Positions 1 through 7,698 of a stretch of 13,836 nt of DNA are shown piece by piece. This DNA comes from CAYMOV01 sp964392085 (GTDB lineage Bacteria; Oederibacteriota; Muellerivitia; Muellerivitales; Muellerivitaceae): NCBI GenBank assembly GCA_964392085.1, contig CAYMOV010000065.1, positions 1-13,836 on the forward strand, in the 5' to 3' direction. The notes beneath the pieces were generated by a model. It worked only from the letters and a program-made list of their open reading frames with translations. It searched no databases and was not told the DNA's origin. The position numbers and the translations under genes were made by a program. How positions within the stretch are numbered: position 1 is the stretch's first letter; the number at the start of each line of letters is the position of its first letter.

Positions 1-495
1 GAATTCGCCCGGCTGATTTCCAAATCGGCCATTGGCGCGATCGATGATTTCCACGTCTTCGACCGGTTCCAGGCCCTGAAGTCCGGCGAGATCACCCTCG
101 CGGGCCAGATGGCGGAATGGGCCGAGGACTTGCCCCAAGCCTGCGCATTCTGCGGGTCCCAGTCCGATCTCCAGGCCGACCACCTGATCCCCTTAAACCG
201 CGAGGGGTCCGACGAACCTGATAATCGGGTGACGGCCTGCGCGCCCTGCGTGAAGGACCGCGCTGACCGGGGTATCTATGAGTGGCTCGGCCCCAAGAAG
301 AAGGACGGCCTCCACCGGTTGGTGGCTGGGAAGTACCTCTTGGCGCTCTATAAGCTCCATAAGGAAAAATGGACCCTCGCGATACCTGTCAAGGAAGTGG
401 ACGTCCTCTGCAAGGACTGTGGGAACCCTGAGGCCTGCCGGGTCGCCGAGACGGTTGGGGAAATGACCTGCCTCTGCTTGGAGAGCGTAACGTAG
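1..495 (+). CDS. HNH-type zinc endonuclease-like protein, 5' end missing
   Basis: The frame is open from base 1, so the gene starts upstream of the window; the ATG at 109 is internal to the open frame and has no good ribosome binding site. Counting from the ATG at 109, the visible core is a CxxC pair (C12, C15), then an A-D-H-L-I-P box (H25), a G-S-D-x-x-D-N stretch (N39) and a second CxxC pair (C44, C47). This is the layout of a zinc-stabilised HNH nuclease domain, which normally cuts DNA in a metal-dependent way. The C-terminal third adds another cysteine cluster (C-K-D-C near residue 101, then C-L-C close to the end), perhaps a second zinc site. Substrate and role are unknown. It could serve in restriction, in a mobile element, or as a nuclease-like protein without activity. 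The next gene starts about 160 bases downstream and is probably a separate unit. Confidence 0.7.
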   Translation, partial: EFARLISKSAIGAIDDFHVFDRFQALKSGEITLAGQMAEWAEDLPQACAFCGSQSDLQADHLIPLNREGSDEPDNRVTACAPCVKDRADRGIYEWLGPKKKDGLHRLVAGKYLLALYKLHKEKWTLAIPVKEVDVLCKDCGNPEACRVAETVGEMTCLCLESVT

Positions 496-618
496 TTTGA
501 ATCAGTCTTGACCCATGGAAATGGGAGGAGACAGGCGAAAATAGGCCTTAACCGTCTCCCGATAACCCCGTCCTTTCCATTAAGCTCTCCCAGTCACATC
601 ATCCGGGAGGTATCCCTT

Positions 619-660
619 ATGTCGTTTTCGATCCACCCGGTGAAACGAACACCCTTATGA
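619..660 (+). CDS. Possible 13-codon leader ORF coupled to the lipoprotein gene
   Basis: This very short ORF encodes MSFSIHPVKRTPL. It has a strong Shine-Dalgarno site, GGGAGG at 605-610, eight bases before its ATG. Its TGA stop (658-660) overlaps the ATG of the following lipoprotein gene (657-659) as ATGA. The lipoprotein gene has no purine-rich site of its own at the usual distance and no alternative in-frame start upstream. The simplest reading is that ribosomes load at 605-610, translate the leader and reinitiate on the lipoprotein gene. The peptide may have no function beyond coupling. No run of a single regulatory amino acid is visible, so classical attenuation is not suggested. Supported only by signal geometry. 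Confidence 0.45.
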   Translation: MSFSIHPVKRTPL

Positions 661-1715
661 GTCCGCGGATCCGTCGGATCGGCCTCTGGATTGCGCTCAT
701 CCTTTACGCGGGATGTGGTCCCCGGCAACCCAATTGGAAATTCCGACCTTCCTTTTACTATTGGAAATCCACGATGGACCTGTCGAGCGATGACTTGGCC
801 GGTTTTTCCAACTGGGGTGTGAAACGGCTCTATATCCATTTTTTTGATGTGGCATGGGACGCCGGACGGCACGCCGCCCTCCCCCTCAAGTCGATCCGGT
901 TCAGTCAGGATTGCCGTTTCCCCGCTGAAGTGGTGCCGGTCGTGTTCATCACCGGGGAGGCGTTGGAGAAAACCCCCGGCCCCCAGCGGAGTGATTTAGC
1001 GCGCCAGATCGTGGGCCGGGTGATCGCGATTTCCCGGGCGATGACTCGGATGCCTATCCCTGAACTCCAGTTGGACTGCGATTGGACGCCCATCAACCGA
1101 AAGGCCTATTTCGACCTTTTGGGCTTGGTGCGGGCGCAGTTGAAAAAGGCGGTCCCCGAAGCCCGATTGACCTGCACGATCCGGCTTCACCAGGTGAAGT
1201 TCGTCCGAACGACCGGGGTGCCGCCTGTTGACGGCGGGGTCTTGATGGTTTACCACACCACCTCACCGACCCAGTTGGGGACCCAAGACACGATCCTGGA
1301 TGTCGACACCGCAGAATCGTACCTGGACCGCCTGGCGGATTATCCACTTCCCTTGGACGTGGCATTGCCGATGTTCACTTGGGTCGTTCAGTTCAACCGG
1401 TCCCACCAGCCGATCAACATCCTGACGGATGTGGGGGAACAGGATTTGGCCCAAAATGCCGCCTTTAAGGCGAAGGGAAAGCGGATTTATCGGGCGGTCT
1501 CCAGCTCTTTTTTGGGGAGCCAACGGATTATGGAAGGGGATACCCTCAAGGTGGATGGTCCCTCGATGGAGGACGCACGAAGGATGGTAAGATTCATCAA
1601 GCCTCGTCTTAAGGAAGCGGGCGGTCATCTGATCCTCTACCATTATGACGAGGCCAACCTCAGGAGATTCATCGATGGCGATCCCGGGAAGCTCAAGTCC
1701 CTTTACAACCTTTAG
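657..1715 (+). CDS. DUF3142-like exported lipoprotein
   Basis: This 352-residue protein starts with R-x-x-R-R, a hydrophobic stretch (residues 8-18) and L-Y-A-G-C at 16-20, so it is probably an exported lipoprotein anchored at C20. The tyrosine at -3 makes the lipobox slightly atypical. The mature part has landmarks I associate with DUF3142 proteins: F-Y-Y-W-K (33-37), R-L-Y-I-H-F-F-D-V (57-65), V-V-F-I-T-G (95-100), L-D-C-D-W-T (139-144), T-I-R-L-H-Q (174-179) and G-V-P-P-V-D-G-G (187-194). Alternating strand and helix segments with conserved acidic and aromatic residues would fit a TIM-barrel-like fold, possibly acting on glycans, but that is inference and no activity is known to me. The start is fixed by the leader ORF, whose stop overlaps this ATG. 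The next gene begins inside its last 41 bases, so the two are almost certainly cotranscribed and their products may work together at the cell envelope. Confidence 0.7.
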   Translation: MSPRIRRIGLWIALILYAGCGPRQPNWKFRPSFYYWKSTMDLSSDDLAGFSNWGVKRLYIHFFDVAWDAGRHAALPLKSIRFSQDCRFPAEVVPVVFITGEALEKTPGPQRSDLARQIVGRVIAISRAMTRMPIPELQLDCDWTPINRKAYFDLLGLVRAQLKKAVPEARLTCTIRLHQVKFVRTTGVPPVDGGVLMVYHTTSPTQLGTQDTILDVDTAESYLDRLADYPLPLDVALPMFTWVVQFNRSHQPINILTDVGEQDLAQNAAFKAKGKRIYRAVSSSFLGSQRIMEGDTLKVDGPSMEDARRMVRFIKPRLKEAGGHLILYHYDEANLRRFIDGDPGKLKSLYNL

Positions 1716-4356
1716 GGCATCGCTGGCGTTCGCGTGCCTTTGGCTCTGCCTCGTCCCGGGCCTCAACGCCTGTGAGTACCGTTATTGGTGGCCCGAGGAA
1801 TATGACACCCTCTCCTATATCGAGCCTTCTATCGTGCCGGAGAAGATCTTTAAGCAGGACTTCCTTTATTTCTCGGAGCCCTATGCCCTTCGGGATGAAA
1901 AAGGCCATGCCCTACCGGATTGGTCATTCCAACGGGACTGGAGCGATTCGGAACTCCAGAAAGAAGCCATGCTGGATGAGTGGATGGGGTACTTCGTGAA
2001 GACGGGCTTAAAGGGAGTGGACCGGAAGACGTTGGTCGAATTGTTGTTCGGTGGGGATAAGGACTTTTACGACTGGCACCTCAAGGACCAACGGGAAGTC
2101 AAGGCACAGGAACAACGCGAGGCCATCCAACGCCTGCTGGAGGGGAACGGCCTCCTCCGCCCCGGAAACCCGTTCGACGCATTCAGGCCCAGAAAGGACA
2201 TCCTGGAGTATGTGGTTTTCAACAACGCCCTCTACTCGCGGATCGATCCCATCGTTTCGGGCTTTCAATGGAGCCCGTCGAAGCAAACCTATGAGGATTA
2301 CCAAGGCGATCGGGTCCAGGAATTGTCGGCCGACTTCGGCCTTGCCCTGAAGCGGGCGACGGACCCCTCGCTCGATTCCTTCCTCCGCATGAAATACGCC
2401 TTCCAGGTCATCCGGATGAAGGTGGCCATGAAGGACTACCGCGGCGCGGTGGGCCAATACGAGAAGCTGGTGGGTCCCTCGACCGAATACGGAATGACCC
2501 GCTATCGGTGCCTGGGATACCGGGCTATGGCGCACCTGGCGTTGGGCGAGAGGGAAAAGGCCTTCGGCCTTTACGTGGACGTCTTCGACCAATGCCCAGC
2601 CCTTTGGTACAAGACCCAGCAGTCCGTCCACTTTTCCTTTAAGCCGGACGAAATCAACAGGTTCATCTCCCGGCTCCCTAATGCCCACAAGAAGACCAGC
2701 GCGTATTTCCTCTGGGCCATTTCCCAAGGCAGGGATTACTCACCTGAAAACCTGGAAGGCATGATCCGGTACGGTGTCCAAGAGACCCAGACCGAGGCGT
2801 TATTGGTGCGGATGGTCCAGTGGGTCGAGAAGGACAATATGTTGACCGACCGATTGAGGTTGATCGGGGAGGTCCCGGTCACTTCCGAAACCCAGGAACC
2901 GCCGGGTGTGTTCCGCAACGAGGGCGAAAAACGGAAGAGGCAATTGGAATTCATGCTGGTCAAGGACCATTGGCCGAGCGACGACGAACTCAAGGGATTC
3001 AAGGGTTCAGTCCCCATCCCCTACGAGAGCCTGATCGCCCTTTGTGAGAAGACCGCGAGTGATCCGAAAGTCCGCCAGCCCGCGCTCTGGGACGCGGTAG
3101 GAGGCTACTTGGCGCTCCTCCAGGGCCAGACCGATCGGGCGGACAAACTGCTGGACCTGGCCGAGGGGTTGAAGACGAAGAACATGGCCTTGGCCAACCA
3201 AATCCACCTCTGGCGGACGATGTGGTCGATCGAAAAGGATCGGGCTCAATTCGGCGCCGCGGCCCAAAAACGCTTCATCGGGGACTTGAAATGGGCCCGT
3301 TCCCTGACCCAATGGGGCAATAACCGGGGGCTTTACCATTCCCTCTGGGTGTTGGCGGGGCAGAAATTCGTGGCCCTTCGGGACATCCCCCGGGCCGCCC
3401 TGGCCTTCGGCGCGGCCCAAGGCGAATACGGTTTCTCGGGACGGGCCTATTACGGGTCGGAATACAACAACACCTACCATGTCGCCAACTACCTGGTGGA
3501 TGGCGTGGCCACCGACGAAGAACTCGTCCGGCTCCAGGGCCTCGTGGCCGGAAAGGTGGGCCAGCCCCTGGATGTCGTCCTTAAGGGCCGAAACGACCTC
3601 CAAACCGGCGACCTGCTGCTGATCCTCGCCGTCCGGGCCATGCGGCGGGGCGATTACCATGGAGCCGACACCTTGATGGCCAAGATCCCCGAGCCCTATT
3701 TCATACCCGACAAGGAAAGAAGCGAGGGAGCGGGGTGTTTTTACGGCGGCAGCCGATGCGTCGGCTACAAGGAATTCAGTTACCGTCTCAACCATGAAGA
3801 GATAGACCCGGCGGAGAAGCCGCGGAAGACGGATATCCGTGGTTACAACAGGATGATGGAAAGCCTGGTGGACCGGATCGAAGCGGCCCGAAAACCCGGC
3901 GTTTTGGGCCTGGGGAGGCTCCTCTACCGGTTGGCCTCCATCTACCACTCGGTGCCGTTGAACGGTTGGCCTGAGGTGAAGCGGGCGAACTGCGCCGTGA
4001 CCACCCATACCTACTACCCGGAGACGAACGGCAGTTTCCCTCTTGGCATCCCTTCGGCGGCCGAATTCATGAAGGGCCGTTACGACGCCTTCGAACAGTC
4101 CGTGCCGGACTTTCAGGCCCTCAGCGCCAAGACATTCCAGGAGGTTGTGGACCTGAAAACCGATCCCGAATTACGGGCCCAGAGCCAGATTGCCCTGACG
4201 AGGGTCGAGCTGGACAAGACCAACGACTACGACGGGCAGGCCAAGGGGTTGAGGCGTTTCAAACTATTGTTCCAAGCCACGGTCTTCTACCGGAAGTACA
4301 TCACCCGATGCGGGACCCTGATGGACATCGATAAAACGAAGGTCGACCATCCTTGA
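1675..4356 (+). CDS. Large exported helical-repeat protein, probable lipoprotein
   Basis: I chose the ATG at 1675 because AGGAG at 1662-1666 lies eight bases upstream; an in-frame ATG at 1645 would add ten residues before the signal. The 893-residue product begins with a signal peptide (hydrophobic core about 15-28) ending L-N-A-C at 30-33, which fits signal peptidase II with lipid at C33, though signal peptidase I is possible. After a Trp/Tyr-rich start the protein is mostly amphipathic helices. Stretches near residues 239-300, 550-580 and 640-665 resemble tetratricopeptide or alpha-solenoid hairpins, with small residues at helix crossings. No catalytic motif is visible, so a scaffold or binding role is more likely than an enzyme. 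The gene overlaps the end of the DUF3142-like lipoprotein gene by 41 bases, implying translational coupling. I do not recognise a named family. Confidence 0.75.
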   Translation: MAIPGSSSPFTTFRASLAFACLWLCLVPGLNACEYRYWWPEEYDTLSYIEPSIVPEKIFKQDFLYFSEPYALRDEKGHALPDWSFQRDWSDSELQKEAMLDEWMGYFVKTGLKGVDRKTLVELLFGGDKDFYDWHLKDQREVKAQEQREAIQRLLEGNGLLRPGNPFDAFRPRKDILEYVVFNNALYSRIDPIVSGFQWSPSKQTYEDYQGDRVQELSADFGLALKRATDPSLDSFLRMKYAFQVIRMKVAMKDYRGAVGQYEKLVGPSTEYGMTRYRCLGYRAMAHLALGEREKAFGLYVDVFDQCPALWYKTQQSVHFSFKPDEINRFISRLPNAHKKTSAYFLWAISQGRDYSPENLEGMIRYGVQETQTEALLVRMVQWVEKDNMLTDRLRLIGEVPVTSETQEPPGVFRNEGEKRKRQLEFMLVKDHWPSDDELKGFKGSVPIPYESLIALCEKTASDPKVRQPALWDAVGGYLALLQGQTDRADKLLDLAEGLKTKNMALANQIHLWRTMWSIEKDRAQFGAAAQKRFIGDLKWARSLTQWGNNRGLYHSLWVLAGQKFVALRDIPRAALAFGAAQGEYGFSGRAYYGSEYNNTYHVANYLVDGVATDEELVRLQGLVAGKVGQPLDVVLKGRNDLQTGDLLLILAVRAMRRGDYHGADTLMAKIPEPYFIPDKERSEGAGCFYGGSRCVGYKEFSYRLNHEEIDPAEKPRKTDIRGYNRMMESLVDRIEAARKPGVLGLGRLLYRLASIYHSVPLNGWPEVKRANCAVTTHTYYPETNGSFPLGIPSAAEFMKGRYDAFEQSVPDFQALSAKTFQEVVDLKTDPELRAQSQIALTRVELDKTNDYDGQAKGLRRFKLLFQATVFYRKYITRCGTLMDIDKTKVDHP

Positions 4357-4400
4357 TGCGGCGCAAACCCGGCCGACTTTAGGGTGGTGTCTGCCGCTGA

Positions 4401-4517
4401 GCAGGAGGACGGCGCCATGCTTCCTGCGTGACCACCGCGGGCAACTACAATGACTACCCCCTGGCCCAGCAGAGTATGGAGTTCTTCAAGGCCTATATCC
4501 TGGGGGCGTACCGGTGA
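4401..4517 (+). pseudogene. Possible C-terminal gene remnant
   Basis: This short frame is open from after a TGA at 4398 to a TGA at 4515. Its last 29 codons, from a GTG at 4428, read like a natural protein end, V-T-T-A-G-N-Y-N-D-Y-P-L followed by M-E-F-F-K-A-Y-I-L-G-A-Y-R. An AGGAGG at 4403-4408 sits eight bases before an ATG at 4417 in another frame, which gives only M-L-P-A before a stop overlapping the GTG as GTGA. This could be a deleted or frameshifted gene of which only both ends remain, or a tiny coupled ORF pair. The C-V-T-T start loosely resembles a stretch late in the preceding large protein (near residue 773), so a partial duplication is a third option. Weakly supported. Confidence 0.3.
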
Positions 4518-4525
4518 GCGGTCCT

Positions 4526-4548
4526 TTGGGGGCTTGAAAATCCCCCAA
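4526..4548 (+). terminator. Hairpin between operons, possible terminator
   Basis: TTGGGGG (4526-4532) and CCCCCAA (4542-4548) form a perfect 7-bp stem around a nine-base loop. It lies after the large envelope gene and its trailing remnant and before the AHSA1-like gene. There is no T-tract after it, so intrinsic termination is uncertain; it may only stabilise the mRNA end. Confidence 0.35.
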
Positions 4549-4616
4549 CCGTTGGGTCATCCTCGGGTCAGAAGACGGGCCGAGACAGTGGAACCTTCAA
4601 CCCGGGAGGGAACCAA

Positions 4617-5006
4617 ATGAAAACAATCGTCCACAAGGTGAAGTTCAAGGCCTCGCCCATGCAGTTGTACGAGATGTACATGGACTCCAAGAAGCACAGC
4701 CAAGCCATCGGCGCCCCGGCGGTTGTCAGCCGAAAGGTGGGCGGGTCATTCACGGCGCACGGCGACCACATCAAAGGCAAAAACCTGCACCTTGTGCCGG
4801 GCAAGTTCATCGTCCAGACCTGGAAGGGCTCGGACTGGGCCCTGAGCGACCCCCACTCGATCTTCTCGGTGTCCTTCGAGAAGTCGGGCCGAGGGACCCT
4901 CGTAACCATGGTCCACGCCTACGTGCCGGACCGAAAGGCCGCGGGGCTTTCCAAGGGGTGGAGCGATTACTATTGGAAGCCCTGGCGCAAGTACCTGGCA
5001 AAATGA
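4617..5006 (+). CDS. SRPBCC-fold protein of the AHSA1 type
   Basis: The 129-residue product matches the size and pattern of single-domain SRPBCC proteins of the AHSA1 (activator of Hsp90 ATPase homologue 1-like) group. An N-terminal strand (M-K-T-I-V-H-K-V-K-F-K) leads to the helix P-M-Q-L-Y-E-M-Y-M-D. The G-G-S-F-T-A-H-G-D strand pair (42-50), the V-Q-T-W-K-G strand (66-71) and a C-terminal helix with W-x-x-Y-Y-W-K-P-W follow. Such proteins form a helix-grip cavity that binds small hydrophobic ligands, and bacterial members are mostly of unknown role and cytosolic. No signal peptide is present. GGGAGGG at 4604-4610 provides the ribosome binding site. The next gene starts 79 bases downstream on the same strand, so cotranscription is possible but not shown. 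Confidence 0.85.
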   Translation: MKTIVHKVKFKASPMQLYEMYMDSKKHSQAIGAPAVVSRKVGGSFTAHGDHIKGKNLHLVPGKFIVQTWKGSDWALSDPHSIFSVSFEKSGRGTLVTMVHAYVPDRKAAGLSKGWSDYYWKPWRKYLAK

Positions 5007-5084
5007 AGGCCCGCGCGGCCATGGGGAAATGGTGGGCTGGTGCGAGCTTTACGTGAGGCCTATCACGAATAATGGGGTTTTACG

Positions 5085-5678
5085 TTGAATCAAGAAAAGG
5101 GGGTTCCGTTCCCGCCCAAGCACCTTGAGATCTTGGAGGCCGCCCGGTTGTTGGATTTCAACATGGGATCCGATGTCCTGACGGGGAACCTGCTGCGAAC
5201 CCTGGCGGCCTCAATCCCCCAAGGCCGGTTCTTGGAGATCGGGACGGGAACAGGATTGTCGGCCGCGTGGATTTTGGACGGGATGGACCCCCACTCCACC
5301 TTGATCTCGGTGGATCGTGACCCCCGCTTAAGTTCGGTGGCGGAAAGAATTCTGGGTTCCGACCCTCGCCTGACCCTCCGGGTGGCTGACGGTGGGGAGT
5401 TCATTAAATCCCTGGCGGGTCAAACTTTTGATTTCATTTTTGCCGATTCATGGCCCGGTAAATATACCGGCCTTGAGGAAGCGCTCCGTCTGGTGGTTCC
5501 GGGCGGGTTTTATGTGGTGGATGACATGCTCCCGCAACCTGGTTGGCCGGAAGGGCACGCGCTCTTAGTTGAAGAATTGCTCGTAAAATTGGACGGCTTA
5601 AGCGATTTTCACGTTTGTAAGATGAATTGGTCCACCGGGTTGGTGCTTTGTACCCGCAAACGGGTCCATCAGGTTTAA
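5085..5678 (+). CDS. Class I SAM-dependent methyltransferase (O-methyltransferase-like)
   Basis: The 197-residue protein has a Rossmann methyltransferase core. Motif I is L-E-I-G-T-G-T-G-L-S-A (50-60), the ribose-binding acid is in S-V-D-R-D (75-79), and F-D-F-I-F-A-D-S-W-P-G-K-Y (115-127) and V-V-D-D (144-147) occupy the positions where catechol-type O-methyltransferases place metal and substrate residues. The length fits that small cytosolic group. The substrate cannot be told. The start is TTG at 5085, the only start codon between the upstream stop at 5070 and the conserved N-terminal helix; the GGGG at 5074-5077 is a weak ribosome binding site. An internal ATG at 5163 would remove the N-terminal helices usual for the family. 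It lies 79 bases after the AHSA1-like gene. Confidence 0.85.
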   Translation: MNQEKGVPFPPKHLEILEAARLLDFNMGSDVLTGNLLRTLAASIPQGRFLEIGTGTGLSAAWILDGMDPHSTLISVDRDPRLSSVAERILGSDPRLTLRVADGGEFIKSLAGQTFDFIFADSWPGKYTGLEEALRLVVPGGFYVVDDMLPQPGWPEGHALLVEELLVKLDGLSDFHVCKMNWSTGLVLCTRKRVHQV

Positions 5679-5851
5679 TCGTTGTCCCAGAGGGGCGGGT
5701 CCATGCCGCCGACCTTTGGGTCCTGACCCGGCTTGAGGTCGAAAAAACAACTCCGGTGGTGCCTTGAATTGTAAAGTAGGGTCGTTCGGGGCGGTTCCGG
5801 CCCGGTCGAAGGTTATGAAATCCCCACCTCCCAAAGGCGGTCCAAGGCGCC

Positions 5852-7183
5852 ATGAAACAGAACCCCGTTACCCGAGCCCTCCGAAACCTGACCCCCAATA
5901 AGCTTAAGGCCGTCATCCTCGTGCTGTTGGCCCTGATCCTGGCGGTGATCGTCAGTTCCTTCTCGATCCTGCACCCTTTCCCGCCCCACACGATGACCAT
6001 GGCCACGGGCCCGGAAGGCAGCGCCTATGACACCTTCGGCAAGCGCTACAAGAAACTGTTGGCGAAGGAAGGCATCGAGGTGAAGCTGGTCAACACCGCG
6101 GGCGGGGTCGAGAACCTCAAGCTTTTGCGGGACGACCAGGCCGGTGTGGACACGGGCTTCGTGGAGGGCGGCCTCGCCGACGAGACCGAATCGACGGACC
6201 CGGACATCGTGTCCCTCGGCACCATGTGCTACGAGCCCCTGTGGCTGTTCTCGTCCAAGATCCCCGTGGACCGGGGTTTGTTCTCCCTGAGGGGCAAGCG
6301 CGTCTCGGTGGGGCCCGAGGGCAGCGACTCCCGCGCCTTGGTGGAAGCTATGTTGAAGCGCAATAAGTTGGACCTCACGTATTTCCATGCCGTGGGCTTG
6401 ACCCCCGAGCAGTCGCAGGACGCCCTGGCGAAGGGTCAGATCGACGCTCTTGTCCTGGTTAGTTCCTACGCCTCGCCGGTCGTGCGCAACCTGGCCAAGG
6501 CCCCAGGCGTGGACCTGGCCGACTTCTCCCGGGCCGACGCCTACGTCGCGATGTTCACCTTCCTGACCAAGTTGACGCTCCCGGCGGGCGCCGCGAGCCT
6601 TGAACAGGACCTGCCGCGCTCCGACAAGAACCTTTTGGCCACCAAGACCAGCCTCATCGTGCGCAGCCACCTGCACCCGGCGCTCCAATATTTGCTCATG
6701 GAGACCGCCACCCGCATCCACGGGCGCCACGGCGTCTTCCAGAAGGCCGGGGAATTCCCGGCGGCCGAGGAACTGGAGATCCCCCTCAGCGCCGACGCCC
6801 GGCACTACTACAAGTCCGGCCGGCCCTTCCTGCAGCGCTACATGCCCTTTTGGCTCGCCGCGCTGGTGGAACAGCTGGTGGTCCTGCTGATCCCGGTCAT
6901 CGGCTTGATGTATCCCCTGGTGAAGGGCCTGGCGGCCCTATACGGCTGGGGCATGCAGCGGAAGATCTTCCTCATCTACGGCGAGCTCCATTGGCTGGAA
7001 TCGGAGATCGACAAGCTGGGAAGCGCCCCGCCGCCGCCGGAACTCCTGGCGCGCATGAAGCAGCTGGAGGAGCGCGCCAACCGGGCGAAGGTCTCGGCCA
7101 AGTACATGCCCATGCTCTATAGCCTCAAGGACACCCTCCGGACCGTCCGGGCCCGCCTGGACCGGCAGGGGAAGATGGGGTGA
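5852..7183 (+). CDS. Membrane-anchored TAXI-family solute-binding protein
   Basis: The 443-residue product has an N-terminal membrane segment (about 19-40) and then the TAXI (TRAP-associated extracytoplasmic immunogenic) binding domain. Hallmarks are A-T-G-P-E-G-S-A-Y-D (51-60) and T-A-G-G-V-E-N-L (82-89), then G-K-R-V-S-V-G-P-E-G-S-D-S-R, the usual second-lobe entry. A second membrane segment lies at about 334-356, followed by a roughly 85-residue cytoplasmic tail rich in Glu, Lys and Arg with coiled-coil character and a four-proline break. Classical TAXI proteins are free periplasmic receptors for TRAP transporters. This double-anchored form with a tail is a known variant. No TRAP membrane subunit is next to it, so it may sense or scaffold rather than transport. 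The ligand is unknown. The ribosome binding site before ATG 5852 is weak (AAGG). The DUF3592 gene follows 41 bases later, probably in the same transcript. Confidence 0.85.
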   Translation: MKQNPVTRALRNLTPNKLKAVILVLLALILAVIVSSFSILHPFPPHTMTMATGPEGSAYDTFGKRYKKLLAKEGIEVKLVNTAGGVENLKLLRDDQAGVDTGFVEGGLADETESTDPDIVSLGTMCYEPLWLFSSKIPVDRGLFSLRGKRVSVGPEGSDSRALVEAMLKRNKLDLTYFHAVGLTPEQSQDALAKGQIDALVLVSSYASPVVRNLAKAPGVDLADFSRADAYVAMFTFLTKLTLPAGAASLEQDLPRSDKNLLATKTSLIVRSHLHPALQYLLMETATRIHGRHGVFQKAGEFPAAEELEIPLSADARHYYKSGRPFLQRYMPFWLAALVEQLVVLLIPVIGLMYPLVKGLAALYGWGMQRKIFLIYGELHWLESEIDKLGSAPPPPELLARMKQLEERANRAKVSAKYMPMLYSLKDTLRTVRARLDRQGKMG

Positions 7184-7224
7184 GGTTCCTTGCCCGGCGC
7201 GTGAACGCCTGAGGAGTCGGGGAG

Positions 7225-7611
7225 ATGGCCTTTCAAATCATCATCGGGGCGCTCTTCGCGCTGGCCTGCACGGCGGGCGGCGCCTACCAACTTGTCCGGT
7301 TTTGGGGCTTCCTCCAACGGGGCGTCCGGGTCGAGGGTAAGGTGTTAGGGGCGTCGATCGAGGATCGAGGGGCGAAATACCCCGTGGTGAGTTTCATGGA
7401 CCAACACGGCAAGACCCATGTGGTGAAGTCGAAGGTGGGGTCCGATTGGGCTCCGAAGAAGGGCACGGAGATGAATGTCCGCTACAACCCTGATAATCCA
7501 AAGGACGTCATTTTGGGTTCGCTCGTCTTGAGCTTCATCGCCCGGTTGCTTTTGTTGCTGGTTGGGATTGCCGGAATCGTTTTCGCCGTGATGGCATATA
7601 AATCTCTTTAA
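7225..7611 (+). CDS. DUF3592 membrane protein
   Basis: The 128-residue product has two membrane segments (about 3-24 and 99-124) around a small beta-rich domain of some 70 residues. The domain ends in V-R-Y-N-P-D-N-P-K-D-V-I (85-96), the typical DUF3592 signature, preceded by the usual V-x-G-K-V and Y-P-V-V-S-F strands. The loop domain is expected outside the cytoplasmic membrane. DUF3592 proteins have no established biochemical role that I know of. GAGGAG at 7211-7216 lies eight bases before the ATG, a good site. It follows the TAXI-type gene closely on the same strand, and its stop faces the end of the convergent cyclase gene 87 bases further on. Confidence 0.85.
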   Translation: MAFQIIIGALFALACTAGGAYQLVRFWGFLQRGVRVEGKVLGASIEDRGAKYPVVSFMDQHGKTHVVKSKVGSDWAPKKGTEMNVRYNPDNPKDVILGSLVLSFIARLLLLLVGIAGIVFAVMAYKSL

Positions 7612-7698
7612 ATGGTTAGCCGTTATCGTCAGTTGCATTATGGTAAAGCGTGCGGCGGGTCCCCTTAATGAATTTGAAGTTATGCCGCGGGGCCCGGT

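Noticed and set aside
3007..4008. 333-codon minus-strand open frame inside the large envelope protein gene
   Set aside because: It is antisense to a gene with a clear signal peptide and ribosome site. Its composition (Gly/Val/Pro/His/Arg-rich) is the usual shadow of GC-rich codon use, and it shows no domain.
5813..6805. 330-codon minus-strand open frame opposite the TAXI-type gene
   Set aside because: The sense strand has clear TAXI motifs and membrane segments. The antisense product is low-complexity Gly/Gln/His/Arg text with no recognisable domain.
7650..7698. Inverted GC-rich segments (CGGGTCCCC and GGGGCCCG) between the DUF3592 and cyclase genes
   Set aside because: The stem has a bulge, the loop is long and no T-run follows on either strand, so I do not call a terminator.
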